Assembly: GCA_031282785.1 (NCBI GenBank)
Contig: JAITDB010000001.1
Location: 1 to 12,503 of the forward strand
DNA length: 12,503 bases
From: Holosporaceae bacterium
GTDB lineage: Bacteria; Pseudomonadota; Alphaproteobacteria; UBA3830
Direction of reading: 5' to 3'
The position numbers were made by a program, and so were the translations under genes. The notes beneath the pieces were generated by a model. The model saw nothing but the letters and a program-made list of their open reading frames with translations. It had not been told where the DNA came from and ran no database searches. Below, piece by piece: positions 1-6,268 of the stretch; the first letter of the stretch is position 1, and every line of letters starts with the position of its first letter.

Positions 1-111
1 AAATTTTCCTAAATTGGGATTCAGAAATATGGGTATTTTTTATGTATCTATTTTTCATTGATATATCCTACCTTATTGGGCTAGAAAATCAATCTAATCT
101 ACTCTTGAACC

Positions 112-137
112 AAAAAAAATTAAAAAAACGTTAATTT
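112..137 (-). terminator. weak AT-only terminator candidate after prfB
   Basis: Read on the minus strand, 39 bases past the prfB stop, a 7-bp arm (AAATTAA, 131-137) pairs with TTAATTT (117-123) around a 7-base loop and is followed by five more T. The T tract fits an intrinsic terminator, but the stem is entirely A-T and would be unstable, so this may be only AT-rich sequence. The rest of 1-175 is AT-rich with no ORF or RNA gene that I recognise. Confidence 0.3.
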
Positions 138-175
138 CGGCATTATTTCTATAAATTTTATTAGTCAATTCTGAT

Positions 176-1280
176 TTATTTTTCCGTTTGCATAACGCGG
201 GCACTGATGGACGTCTGGAGAAACTCGTCGATTTCTCCGTCCAAAATAGCAGAGACGTTGCCTTTTTCGAAACCGGTGCGCAGATCCTTCACCATTTGAT
301 ACGGCTGCATAACGTAGGAACGGATTTGATGCCCCCACCCTATTTCGTTTTTGTCTATGGCGTTGAGTTTCTCTTCTTTTTTTCTCAGTTCGAGCTCGTA
401 GAGTCTAGACCGAAGCATTTCGAAGGCCATGGCGCGATTGCGATGCTGGGATCGGTCGATTTGACATTGCACCACGATACCAGTGGGAATATGCGTGATG
501 CGGACAGCGCTGTCGGTTTTGTTGACGTGCTGCCCACCAGCTCCTGACGCTCTGTAGGTATCGACCCGCAGATCACTGTCATTTATTTCTATGTTTATGG
601 AGTCGTCGATAACCGGATACACTCCAATTGACGCAAAACTCGTGTGCCTGCGAGCGTTGGAGTCAAACGGAGATATCCGCACCAAACGATGCACACCTGA
701 CTCGCTTTTCAGCCATCCGTAGGCTTTTTTTCCCTCGATTTTTATGGTGGCGGATTTTATTCCGGCCTCTTCTCCGGGACTCTCTTCAATTATTTCGACC
801 GAATATCTATGACTTTCAGCCCAGCGAGAATACATGCGCAGCAGCATCTGGGCCCAATCTTGCGCTTCTGTCCCACCGGCTCCGGCGTGTACCTCCAGAT
901 AGCAGCTGTTGTGATCTGCATCGCCGGAAAAAAAGCATTCCAGCTGATATATTTTCATGAATTCATGGAGTTTTCGAATGTCGTTTTCGATTTCCGCCAA
1001 AGCGGATTCGTCATTTTCGGCCTCTGCCAGTTCTAGCATGATTTTTAAATCGGCGATGTCTGTTTCAGCTTTACGAAATTTGCCTAACTCGCTTTCCACA
1101 TTGGATTTCTGCTGCATCACGGATTTCGCCGCTTCCGGATCGAGCCACAGATCGCTGGATTCGCTTAGTTTGGACAGCTCTGTCAGCTTATTTTCCAGAG
1201 ATTCAGTGTCAAAGAAACCTCCGAAGCAAATCCAGAATATTATCCATCGATTCGAATTGTTTTTTTATTTCTTCCTTCAT
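176..1280 (-). CDS. prfB: peptide chain release factor 2 (RF2), needs programmed +1 frameshift
   Basis: RF2 recognises UGA and UAA stop codons in the ribosomal A site and triggers hydrolysis of peptidyl-tRNA. Translation starts at the ATG at 1278-1280 and runs 23 codons (MKEEIKKQFESMDN...) to an in-frame TGA at 1209-1211. Reading continues in the +1 frame (DTESLENKLTELSKL...) for 344 codons to the TAA at 176-178, giving about 367 residues, close to E. coli RF2 (365). The SPF tripeptide that reads the stop codon is at about residues 203-205 (RISPFDSNARR). The catalytic GGQ loop is at about 248-250 (GAGGQHVNKTDSAVR). SPF instead of PxT separates RF2 from RF1. An annotation that begins at the internal ATG near 1120 would lose about 53 N-terminal residues. 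The start overlaps the upstream MFS stop codon by ATGA, so the two are probably co-transcribed and translationally coupled. Confidence 0.96.
1208..1222 (-). promoter_or_regulatory. RF2 autoregulatory +1 frameshift site
   Basis: On the minus strand the bases read GGAGG TTT CTT TGA C. There is a Shine-Dalgarno-like GGAGG at 1218-1222, a three-base spacer, the slippery CTT at 1212-1214, the in-frame stop TGA at 1209-1211 and a following C at 1208. Spacing and context match the known E. coli prfB site (AGGGGG-TAT-CTT-TGA-C). In that system low RF2 leaves the UGA unread and the ribosome slips +1, while ample RF2 terminates early. Here the site lies at codon 24 instead of 26. Confidence 0.95.
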
Positions 1281-2515
1281 TTTTCGGCACCAACTATTTT
1301 TTCTTTGTTAGGTTTTACAAACATTATACCAATTGCGGCAAAAAATGTAATCCCTGCGTTCACCAGGAGTGCAAATTCGGCTCCTTGTCTTGTCCAGAGT
1401 TCTCCCATCAGGGCATTGGATATACACATGCCGGCGCAGCAGATAATGTTGAATATACCGATGGACGTTCCCTTTATCTGCGGTGGTGAATAATCAGACA
1501 CAATGGCGAAGAAAGTTCCCTGAGTCGATCCCCAGTGAATACCGTAAATGGCCACTCCGACCAGCACATGCCATATCTCAGATGCAAACGCCAGAATAAT
1601 ACAGGACGCCAGCATCATGCAGAACCCGAAAGCCAGAAAAATTTTTCTTTCGCGTCTATCGGACCAGGATCCCACAATTTTAGAAGTCGGAGCATTAAAC
1701 AGATACATAATCGCCAACACCAGCGGAATATATTTCAGTGATAAGCCCACTTCTTTGGCGCGGAGTGTCAGAAATGCTTCGCTGTATCTGGAACACATAA
1801 ATATGAAACATACGCCAGCATAATACAAGAATCCTCCTCCTAATTGACGAGCATCTGACATTTTTATTGGGAATCCTTTGCGACTGTTTTTGAGACGCAC
1901 CAGGTCTTTAGGCTCCTCTATGCCAAAATATATCAGAGATACCGCAATGAATATGGGAATGGCGGCGATCATATAGACCATTCGGATGTTCTCTGATGAA
2001 TCTCCAGAGCAATTCGCCAAAATAAAAAAGCATAAAATGGAACCGATCATTGATCCGCAGTAGGCACAACTATTGCGTATGCCGTAGCTATCTCCCTTTA
2101 ATTGCTTAGGAGCACAATCGGCAATGAGAGCGTCACGGGGAGTGTCTCGGAGTCCGTTTGTAATTCGCTCCAGCAGCTGTGCCGATATGTAAAGACCGAG
2201 TCCTCGAGATAATGCAAACATCGGCTTCGCAATTGCTGCGCAGAAGTATCCTATTAGAATGAGAATTTTGCGTTTTCCAAGCCAATCGCTGAAGACTCCG
2301 GAAAATAATTTTACCATATATGATAAGGCTTCCGAAAATCCTCGAATGTACCCCATGACTGCCGGAGTGGATCCGAGTATGTGAATGATAAATTCCGGGG
2401 TTAAGGCCGTTATAACGACCGATGCAGAATTGGAGAAGAAACTAACCGCTCCCAATATCCATATAGTCCTGGGAATGGAAAAAACAGGAGAGCTAGAATT
2501 ATTGCTGTTTGACAT
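1277..2515 (-). CDS. major facilitator superfamily transporter, substrate unknown
   Basis: This is a 412-residue, strongly hydrophobic protein of the usual 12-helix MFS length, acting in the inner membrane. Two copies of the cytoplasmic MFS loop motif (G-x-x-x-D-x-x-G/R-R-K) are visible: GVFSDWLGKRKILILIG near residue 73 and GSWSDRRERKIFLAFG near residue 282, as expected for the two six-helix halves. After the fourth helix there is a well-defined segment, RITNGLRDTPRDALIADC, followed by GDSYGIRNS. This type occurs in a group of poorly characterised bacterial MFS permeases, so I cannot name a substrate. The first 10 or so residues are Ser/Asn-rich and probably cytoplasmic. The start ATG at 2513-2515 is preceded by a short hairpin and T run. 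The stop codon TGA (1277-1279) overlaps the prfB ATG, so the transporter and RF2 form one unit. Confidence 0.85.
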   Translation of the reverse strand: MSNSNNSSSPVFSIPRTIWILGAVSFFSNSASVVITALTPEFIIHILGSTPAVMGYIRGFSEALSYMVKLFSGVFSDWLGKRKILILIGYFCAAIAKPMFALSRGLGLYISAQLLERITNGLRDTPRDALIADCAPKQLKGDSYGIRNSCAYCGSMIGSILCFFILANCSGDSSENIRMVYMIAAIPIFIAVSLIYFGIEEPKDLVRLKNSRKGFPIKMSDARQLGGGFLYYAGVCFIFMCSRYSEAFLTLRAKEVGLSLKYIPLVLAIMYLFNAPTSKIVGSWSDRRERKIFLAFGFCMMLASCIILAFASEIWHVLVGVAIYGIHWGSTQGTFFAIVSDYSPPQIKGTSIGIFNIICCAGMCISNALMGELWTRQGAEFALLVNAGITFFAAIGIMFVKPNKEKIVGAEK

Positions 2516-2541
2516 AAAAAATCCATTGCTAAATCCAATGG
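2516..2541 (-). promoter_or_regulatory. hairpin and T run abutting the MFS start codon
   Basis: On the minus strand the leader reads CCATTG-GATTTAG-CAATGG-ATTTTTT-ATG. It has perfect 6-bp arms (2523-2528 and 2536-2541), a 7-base loop, then six T directly before the start. The only purine-rich ribosome-binding candidate (TGGA) sits in the 3' arm, so the fold could mask it or act as a weak attenuator. The structure is seen; a regulatory role is inference. Confidence 0.35.
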
Positions 2542-2745
2542 CTAACTTCTATCATATAATTGGTAATTTTGATAGCTAATTTATACAACGTAGTGATATA
2601 TTTTTGTGGCATTGAAAAAGCTCACTTTTTATGATCGGACATATTTCAAAAACTGTTAATATCTGGGATTTTTTTTCGATTGATTGCATTGGCATTGATT
2701 TTATGCTACCGATGCGGTAATTTTTGTATAAAATGAAGTACTGAG

Positions 2746-2763
2746 ATTCGAATTTTTTCGAAT
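2746..2763. repeat. 18-bp palindrome just upstream of the gapR -10 box
   Basis: ATTCGAA (2746-2752) and TTCGAAT (2757-2763) are perfect inverted arms around TTTT. The palindrome ends 13 bases before the TATAAT at 2777-2782, so it covers the position where a -35 element would sit. That placement suggests an operator. The binding protein is unknown. Confidence 0.45.
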
Positions 2764-2776
2764 ATCAATGACATTA

Positions 2777-2782
2777 TATAAT
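2777..2782 (+). promoter_or_regulatory. -10 box of a likely gapR operon promoter
   Basis: TATAAT matches the sigma-70 consensus exactly and lies 26 bases before the gapR ATG. No good -35 hexamer is found at 17 bp; that position is TTTTTC inside the palindrome at 2746-2763. Use of the promoter may therefore depend on an activator or on DNA flexibility. The downstream ribosome-binding site AGGGA (2799-2803) is 5 bases before the ATG. Confidence 0.45.
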
Positions 2783-2808
2783 AGGATATTAAAATTATAG
2801 GGACGAAT

Positions 2809-3075
2809 ATGCATTCCAGTGAAGTAAATAAATTAAAGCAATATATAGCAAAAATCGAAAATCTTGAAGTTGAAAAAAACGAAATTCAGGAGCACATTAG
2901 TGATGTTTATGCAGAAGCGAAATCTGAGGGCTTCGATACCAAAATAATGAAAAGAATTATTAAGATAAAAAAAATGAGGCCCCGAGACCGCGAAAACGAG
3001 GACATGCTGCTGGACACATATATGATGGCCCTGGGACTGGTTCCAAATGACTCTGAAGAATCTGATGCCAGCTAA
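2809..3075 (+). CDS. gapR: GapR-family (DUF2312) nucleoid-associated DNA-binding protein
   Basis: This 88-residue protein matches the DUF2312/GapR family, which is nearly confined to alphaproteobacteria. In Caulobacter GapR (about 89 residues) binds AT-rich overtwisted DNA ahead of replication forks and transcribed regions and stimulates topoisomerases. Family features are visible in order: a coiled-coil N-terminal helix (LKQYIAKIENLEVEKNEIQE), the central DVYAEAKSEGFDTKIMK segment, a basic IIKIKKMRPRDRENED stretch, and the terminal helix LLDTYMMALGL. The ribosome-binding site AGGGA is well placed at 2799-2803. Its last 29 bases overlap the longest reading of pgeF in another frame, suggesting coupling. 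It is the first gene of the plus-strand run and lies behind the best -10 box in the window. Confidence 0.92.
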   Translation: MHSSEVNKLKQYIAKIENLEVEKNEIQEHISDVYAEAKSEGFDTKIMKRIIKIKKMRPRDRENEDMLLDTYMMALGLVPNDSEESDAS

Positions 3076-3910
3076 TACTTCTAAGAGTGTGTTTGCTGTA
3101 CATGAAGAACCGAGCAGCGGATCCAACGAAGTCAATTGCGGAAAAGAGCCACTGTGCAACGGTCTCTTAAAAGCAGAAATTTTGGCGTCACCATTTATTG
3201 AGCACGGTTTTTTTGGGAGAGAATCCGGCTTCAGCGAAGGAGTATATGCCTCTCTGAATTGCTCCAACTATGTGGGAGACGATGCGCTGAACGTGGCAAA
3301 AAATTTGGAGATCGTAAGAAACTGCATTGGCGCTAGAAAGCTCATTACACTGAAGCAATGTTCTGAAAACAAGTGTCTGGAGGTGAATAATGATACTCCA
3401 TCGACAGGACTTATGGCAGACGCAATGGTCACCGCAGTGCCTGGTCTGGCCATTGGAGTCCTGGCCGCCGACTGTGTTCCAATTTTATTTTTTGACGAAA
3501 AAAACAAGATCATCGCAGCAGCCCATGCCGGCTGGCGAGGAGCAGTATCTGGCATCGTAGAGAGCACAGTGGACAAAATAATTCGCCGCGGAGCCGATCT
3601 GGACAGTACGAAAGTAGCCATTGGTCCCTGCATCGGCCCAAATAGCTACGAAGTAAGCGACGATTTTTCCGAAAATTTCACCGATGGTGATGACTGCTTC
3701 TGTTCTTTCAATGGAAAATTACATTTTAACTTGGCACACTATTGCCAGACGCATCTGCTGAAATCGGGACTGCGAGAGCAGAATATACAGCTGTTGTCGG
3801 TGGATACGGTCGCGAACAATTCCTGCTATTTCAGTCACAGAGCCGCTTGCAAATCGGGAAATGGCGTTTGTGGAAGAAATATTTCCGTAATATGTTTGAG
3901 AAATTCCTAA
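3047..3910 (+). CDS. pgeF: PgeF/YfiH-type purine nucleoside phosphorylase (laccase-domain, DUF152)
   Basis: The DUF152/YfiH family, including bacterial YlmD and human LACC1/FAMIN, are metal-dependent enzymes acting on adenosine and inosine. The name polyphenol oxidase or laccase is older. Family motifs are seen in order: IEHGFFGRESGFSEGVYASLN (about 51-71), MADAMVT (about 123), LAADCVPILFFD (C143), AAHAGWRGAVSGI (H160), IGPCIGPNSYEV, and a C-terminal SHRAACKSGNGVCGRNIS. C143 and H160 keep the family spacing of 17. The first zinc-ligand histidine, normally in a QVH motif, appears replaced: here the text is TLKQCSENKCLEV. At 287 residues the protein is longer than usual (about 250) because of some 40 unmatched N-terminal residues. 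An internal ATG at 3065, or GTG at 3089, may be the true start. The first ATG has GGGA 10 bases upstream. Confidence 0.86.
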   Translation: MTLKNLMPANTSKSVFAVHEEPSSGSNEVNCGKEPLCNGLLKAEILASPFIEHGFFGRESGFSEGVYASLNCSNYVGDDALNVAKNLEIVRNCIGARKLITLKQCSENKCLEVNNDTPSTGLMADAMVTAVPGLAIGVLAADCVPILFFDEKNKIIAAAHAGWRGAVSGIVESTVDKIIRRGADLDSTKVAIGPCIGPNSYEVSDDFSENFTDGDDCFCSFNGKLHFNLAHYCQTHLLKSGLREQNIQLLSVDTVANNSCYFSHRAACKSGNGVCGRNISVICLRNS

Positions 3911-3939
3911 AATCGAAAAATATTTAGTGGAGAATGTTC

Positions 3940-4806
3940 ATGGAAATAATCTACACCAGAAATTCTCAGGACGTGGCGAAAGCAGTGGCGCAAGAACTGT
4001 CCTGGACAGCTTCTCCGGCCAATGTAAGATGCTTCAACAATAGAGAAATTTGCGTTTCTTTGGAAAAATCGTTTCGCAATTGCCTTGTGCTGACGTCCAC
4101 CACTAATCACGACGAATGGGTGGAGCTTTTTTTGCTGCTGGACGCTCTCCGGAACGCAAAAAAAATAATTTTGTGCCTGACATATATGGGATATTCCCGT
4201 CAGGATCGACAGTTGGAAAACGAATCCTTCGGTGCCGACCTGTGGATGCGTTTGTTGGAGACAATGAATATTTCCCATTGCCTGATCCTTGACAATCACT
4301 GCGAGCCAATGCTGAGAATCCCCACTCATCACATGAGCGCCAGAAAAATTTTCGAAATGGATATCCGCAGCAAATATAAATCCGACCAAATTGCCGTAGT
4401 TTCGCCGGATTTGGGCGGCGTCTACAGAGCAGATCTGCTGGCAAAATCTCTTGGCTGCGGTTTCGCCATCTGCAACAAAACAAAAAACGTCTTCGGAGAG
4501 TTGAAAAAAATGTACAAACTCGGTGACGTTGCCGGAAAAATCTGCCTGCTGCTGGACGATATGGTGGATTCCGGAGCCACTCTATGCCGCGCAGCTGAAA
4601 TATTAATGGAATCCGGAGCTGCAGGCGTCGTTGCCTACTGCACTCATGGTGTTCTGTCGGCCGGATCTTGGAAAAAGCTTGAAAAATCCGCTCTGACGGA
4701 AATCGTATTGACTGATAGTATCGCACATCAGCCACCTCTGACTGGAAAATTCAGAAAATTGTCCATTACTTCATTGATAGCAGAAACAATTCGGTGTATA
4801 TTGTAG
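3940..4806 (+). CDS. prs: divergent ribose-phosphate pyrophosphokinase (PRPP synthetase)
   Basis: PRPP synthetase transfers pyrophosphate from ATP to ribose-5-phosphate, making PRPP for nucleotide, NAD, histidine and tryptophan synthesis. I choose the ATG at 3940 (288 residues) because GGAG at 3929-3932 is 7 bases before it; the ATG at 3934 is only 1 base from that site. Family landmarks are LTYMGYSRQDRQ (E. coli YFGYARQDR), VVSPDLGGVYRA, and the intact PRPP loop LLDDMVDSGATLCRAAE. The C-terminal helix SITSLIAETIRCIL aligns with E. coli TLSGMLAEAIRRI, but the tail beyond it is missing. Several usually fixed sites differ: FSDGE is FNNRE, the DLHxxQxxGFF signature is DNHCEPMLR, and the catalytic DKRR is NKTK. 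The gene lies upstream of rplY and pth, as in many alphaproteobacteria, which supports orthology. Confidence 0.85.
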   Translation: MEIIYTRNSQDVAKAVAQELSWTASPANVRCFNNREICVSLEKSFRNCLVLTSTTNHDEWVELFLLLDALRNAKKIILCLTYMGYSRQDRQLENESFGADLWMRLLETMNISHCLILDNHCEPMLRIPTHHMSARKIFEMDIRSKYKSDQIAVVSPDLGGVYRADLLAKSLGCGFAICNKTKNVFGELKKMYKLGDVAGKICLLLDDMVDSGATLCRAAEILMESGAAGVVAYCTHGVLSAGSWKKLEKSALTEIVLTDSIAHQPPLTGKFRKLSITSLIAETIRCIL

Positions 4807-4834
4807 CGAATTCGAAAAAAGGAAAGTTATTACA

Positions 4835-5464
4835 ATGGCTACTGTTATTTTAGAAGCAAAAACTCGAGCGTCTGTTGGAACAGGATCTGCAAAAGCCGCA
4901 AGGCGTAGCGGTTTTATTCCCTGCATTGTATACGGAGACGGTAAAGAAACGGAATCCATCTGCATCGCAAAAGATTTACTCGGCAAATATGTTCATAAGT
5001 CTAATTTTTTCTCGACAGTGTTCGAGCTGCACAACGCCGAAAAAAAAGGCCAGAAACTTGTGGCTAAAGACGTGCAATTTCATCCGGTAACCGACAATCC
5101 GATCCACGTGGATTTCTTGAGAGTCGGAAAAGGAAGTAAAGTAACGGTGCGCGTTCCCATTAGTTTTATTAATGAGCAGGCGTCTCCGGGTATCAAGATG
5201 GGCGGTGTTTTGAACGTGCTGGTGCACGAAATCGACGTCGTGTGCGATCCGAATAACATACCGGATAGCATTGCCATCGATCTCACAGGATTCGAGTTTC
5301 ATCATACGGTTCATGCAAATGACATAAAATTGGATGAAGGAATTACGCTCCCAACTGGTGGAAAAAATTTCACGGTTGCCACCGTTGTCGCTCCTACAAT
5401 TCTCAAGAAAGAAGAGGAAACAGCTGCAACGACGGAAACTCCAGCCGCCACCACTGCTAAGTAA
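4835..5464 (+). CDS. rplY: 50S ribosomal protein L25, general stress protein Ctc form
   Basis: L25 binds 5S rRNA in the large subunit. At 209 residues this is the long two-domain CTC/TL5 form. The N-terminal 5S-binding domain spans about 1-92 (RASVGTGSAKAARRSGFIPCIVYG near the start, FHPVTDNPIHVDFLRV near the end). A C-terminal beta domain follows to about 190, then a low-complexity tail rich in Ala, Thr and Glu. The ribosome-binding site AGGAAA (4820-4825) is 9 bases before the ATG. It sits 28 bases after prs and 8 bases before pth, the usual alphaproteobacterial prs-rplY-pth order. Confidence 0.95.
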   Translation: MATVILEAKTRASVGTGSAKAARRSGFIPCIVYGDGKETESICIAKDLLGKYVHKSNFFSTVFELHNAEKKGQKLVAKDVQFHPVTDNPIHVDFLRVGKGSKVTVRVPISFINEQASPGIKMGGVLNVLVHEIDVVCDPNNIPDSIAIDLTGFEFHHTVHANDIKLDEGITLPTGGKNFTVATVVAPTILKKEEETAATTETPAATTAK

Positions 5465-5472
5465 TTCGTCCC

Positions 5473-6036
5473 ATGACGACGACCGTTCTGCTGATTGGTC
5501 TTGGGAATCCGGGGGCTTCCTACGAAAAAAATCGCCACAACGTTGGCTTTAGAATCGTGGATGCTATTGTTTGCGCAGCCAGAGGAAGCTTCAAAAGAAT
5601 GGCATCGATCGTGGAAACAGCGTCGTTCGAGATCGGAGATTCCCGGGTAATTCTGGCAAAACCTCAGACGTTCATGAATTTATCCGGAAAAGCCGCTCGG
5701 TTCCTCGTGGATTTTTATAAAATTCCGACTGAAAATGTATGCGTGTTTCATGACGACATCGACCTCGAATTTTCTCAGATAAAAATAAAAAAAGGCGGAG
5801 GAAATGGCGGACATAACGGACTAAAAAGCATTGATGCAGCTATAGGCGTCAATTATTGGCGTGTTCGCATTGGCGTTGGACGTCCGCTGTATAAATCGAT
5901 GGTATCGGATTACGTTTTGGGAAACTTCGACACCGACCAAGAAAAAATAATCGATGTCATTGTCGTTGATATGACAAAAAATATCTCGGCATTGATCGAA
6001 AATATAAAATCAGGGCAATATGGCAGAAAAAATTAA
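5473..6036 (+). CDS. pth: peptidyl-tRNA hydrolase
   Basis: Pth cleaves the ester bond of peptidyl-tRNAs that drop off ribosomes and so recycles tRNA. The 187-residue sequence has all the catalytic positions: N12 in LIGLGNPGASY, H22 in RHNVGF, N69 in KPQTFMNLSG, D94 in FHDDIDLE, and N115 in GGGNGGHNGLKSI. The ATG at 5473 lacks a clear Shine-Dalgarno sequence and lies 8 bases after the rplY stop, so it probably depends on coupled translation. ychF, its common downstream neighbour in alphaproteobacteria, is absent and a repeat-rich gap follows. Confidence 0.95.
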   Translation: MTTTVLLIGLGNPGASYEKNRHNVGFRIVDAIVCAARGSFKRMASIVETASFEIGDSRVILAKPQTFMNLSGKAARFLVDFYKIPTENVCVFHDDIDLEFSQIKIKKGGGNGGHNGLKSIDAAIGVNYWRVRIGVGRPLYKSMVSDYVLGNFDTDQEKIIDVIVVDMTKNISALIENIKSGQYGRKN

Positions 6037-6100
6037 CCGATTTCAGCAAGCGATCCAGGACTATTTAATTCTAAAAGAAAATATGAATGAAAACTATTGA
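6020..6100 (+). CDS. candidate 26-residue small ORF overlapping the pth end
   Basis: An ATG at 6020 opens a 26-codon frame (MAEKINRFQQAIQDYLIL... ending MNENY) that overlaps the last 17 bases of pth. AGGG at 6012-6015 is 4 bases upstream, and the end of pth would allow re-initiation. The peptide is charged and could form an amphipathic helix. I recognise no family. It may be a true coupled small protein, the first codons of a lost downstream gene, or chance. Confidence 0.25.
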   Translation: MAEKINRFQQAIQDYLILKENMNENY

Positions 6101-6155
6101 AATCTGTCCTGAAATACAGATAGTTCACAGGAAGAAGATTTTTCAGATTTCAATA
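6095..6155. repeat. 61-nt imperfect palindrome between pth and rimP
   Basis: The outer arms TATTGAAATCTG (6095-6106) and CAGATTTCAATA (6144-6155) are perfectly complementary over 12 bp. Directly inside on the left, TCCTG (6107-6111) can pair with CAGGA (6128-6132), leaving an 11-base bulge on the right and a 16-base loop. No U tract follows, so it is not a typical terminator. It could be an RNA element protecting the pth mRNA end, or a small palindromic repeat such as those that spread in Rickettsia-like genomes. The structure is seen; the role is unknown. Confidence 0.5.
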
Positions 6156-6212
6156 CTCCCCTTAATTGAAAAAACTCGAGCGACAATTGTAAACACTTGC
6201 GAAAGAAAACTA

Positions 6213-6268
6213 TTATGCAACAGTTTCTTTAAATGTATATTCCCTACTCCACAGGCCCTGTTGCATAA
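6213..6268. repeat. outward-facing 11-bp inverted repeats, possible insertion-sequence end remnants
   Basis: TTATGCAACAG (6213-6223) and CTGTTGCATAA (6258-6268) are perfect inverted copies 34 bases apart. With its flank the right copy reads GGCCCTGTTGCATAAATT (6254-6271). By eye and from memory this agrees at about 14 of 18 positions with the IS903 (IS5 family) tip GGCTTTGTTGAATAAATC. The orientation is that of two IS ends pointing away from each other, not one complete element, and there is no transposase in the window. A chance hairpin is the alternative. Confidence 0.4.

Larger units (their letters stand above)
2516..2808. other. divergent intergenic region with four short inverted repeats
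   Basis: This AT-rich gap lies between the minus-strand MFS-prfB unit and the plus-strand gapR run, so promoters in both directions are expected. It contains four perfect short inverted repeats: CCATTG/CAATGG (2523-2541), AAAAAG/CTTTTT (2615-2630, loop CTCA), TACCG/CGGTA (2707-2719, loop ATG) and ATTCGAA/TTCGAAT (2746-2763, loop TTTT). A minus-strand -10-like TATGAT lies near 2550-2560 but without a convincing -35. I see no ORF or RNA gene here. Some of these repeats may be chance in AT-rich DNA. Confidence 0.5.

Noticed and set aside
1208..1211. prfB as a pseudogene broken by a frameshift
   Set aside because: The disruption sits in a textbook programmed frameshift context and the rest of RF2 is intact.
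628..1493. Plus-strand frames opposite prfB and the MFS 3' end
   Set aside because: They are antisense to strongly conserved RF2 and MFS coding sequence and have no protein-family character.
2615..2630. AAAAAG-CTCA-CTTTTT as a terminator
   Set aside because: The stem is short and nearly all A-T, with no gene ending nearby on the plus strand; kept only as an inverted repeat in the intergenic entry.
4103..4735. 210-codon minus-strand frame inside prs
   Set aside because: It is Arg-rich translation of the antisense strand of a recognisable PRPP synthetase gene; a shadow frame.
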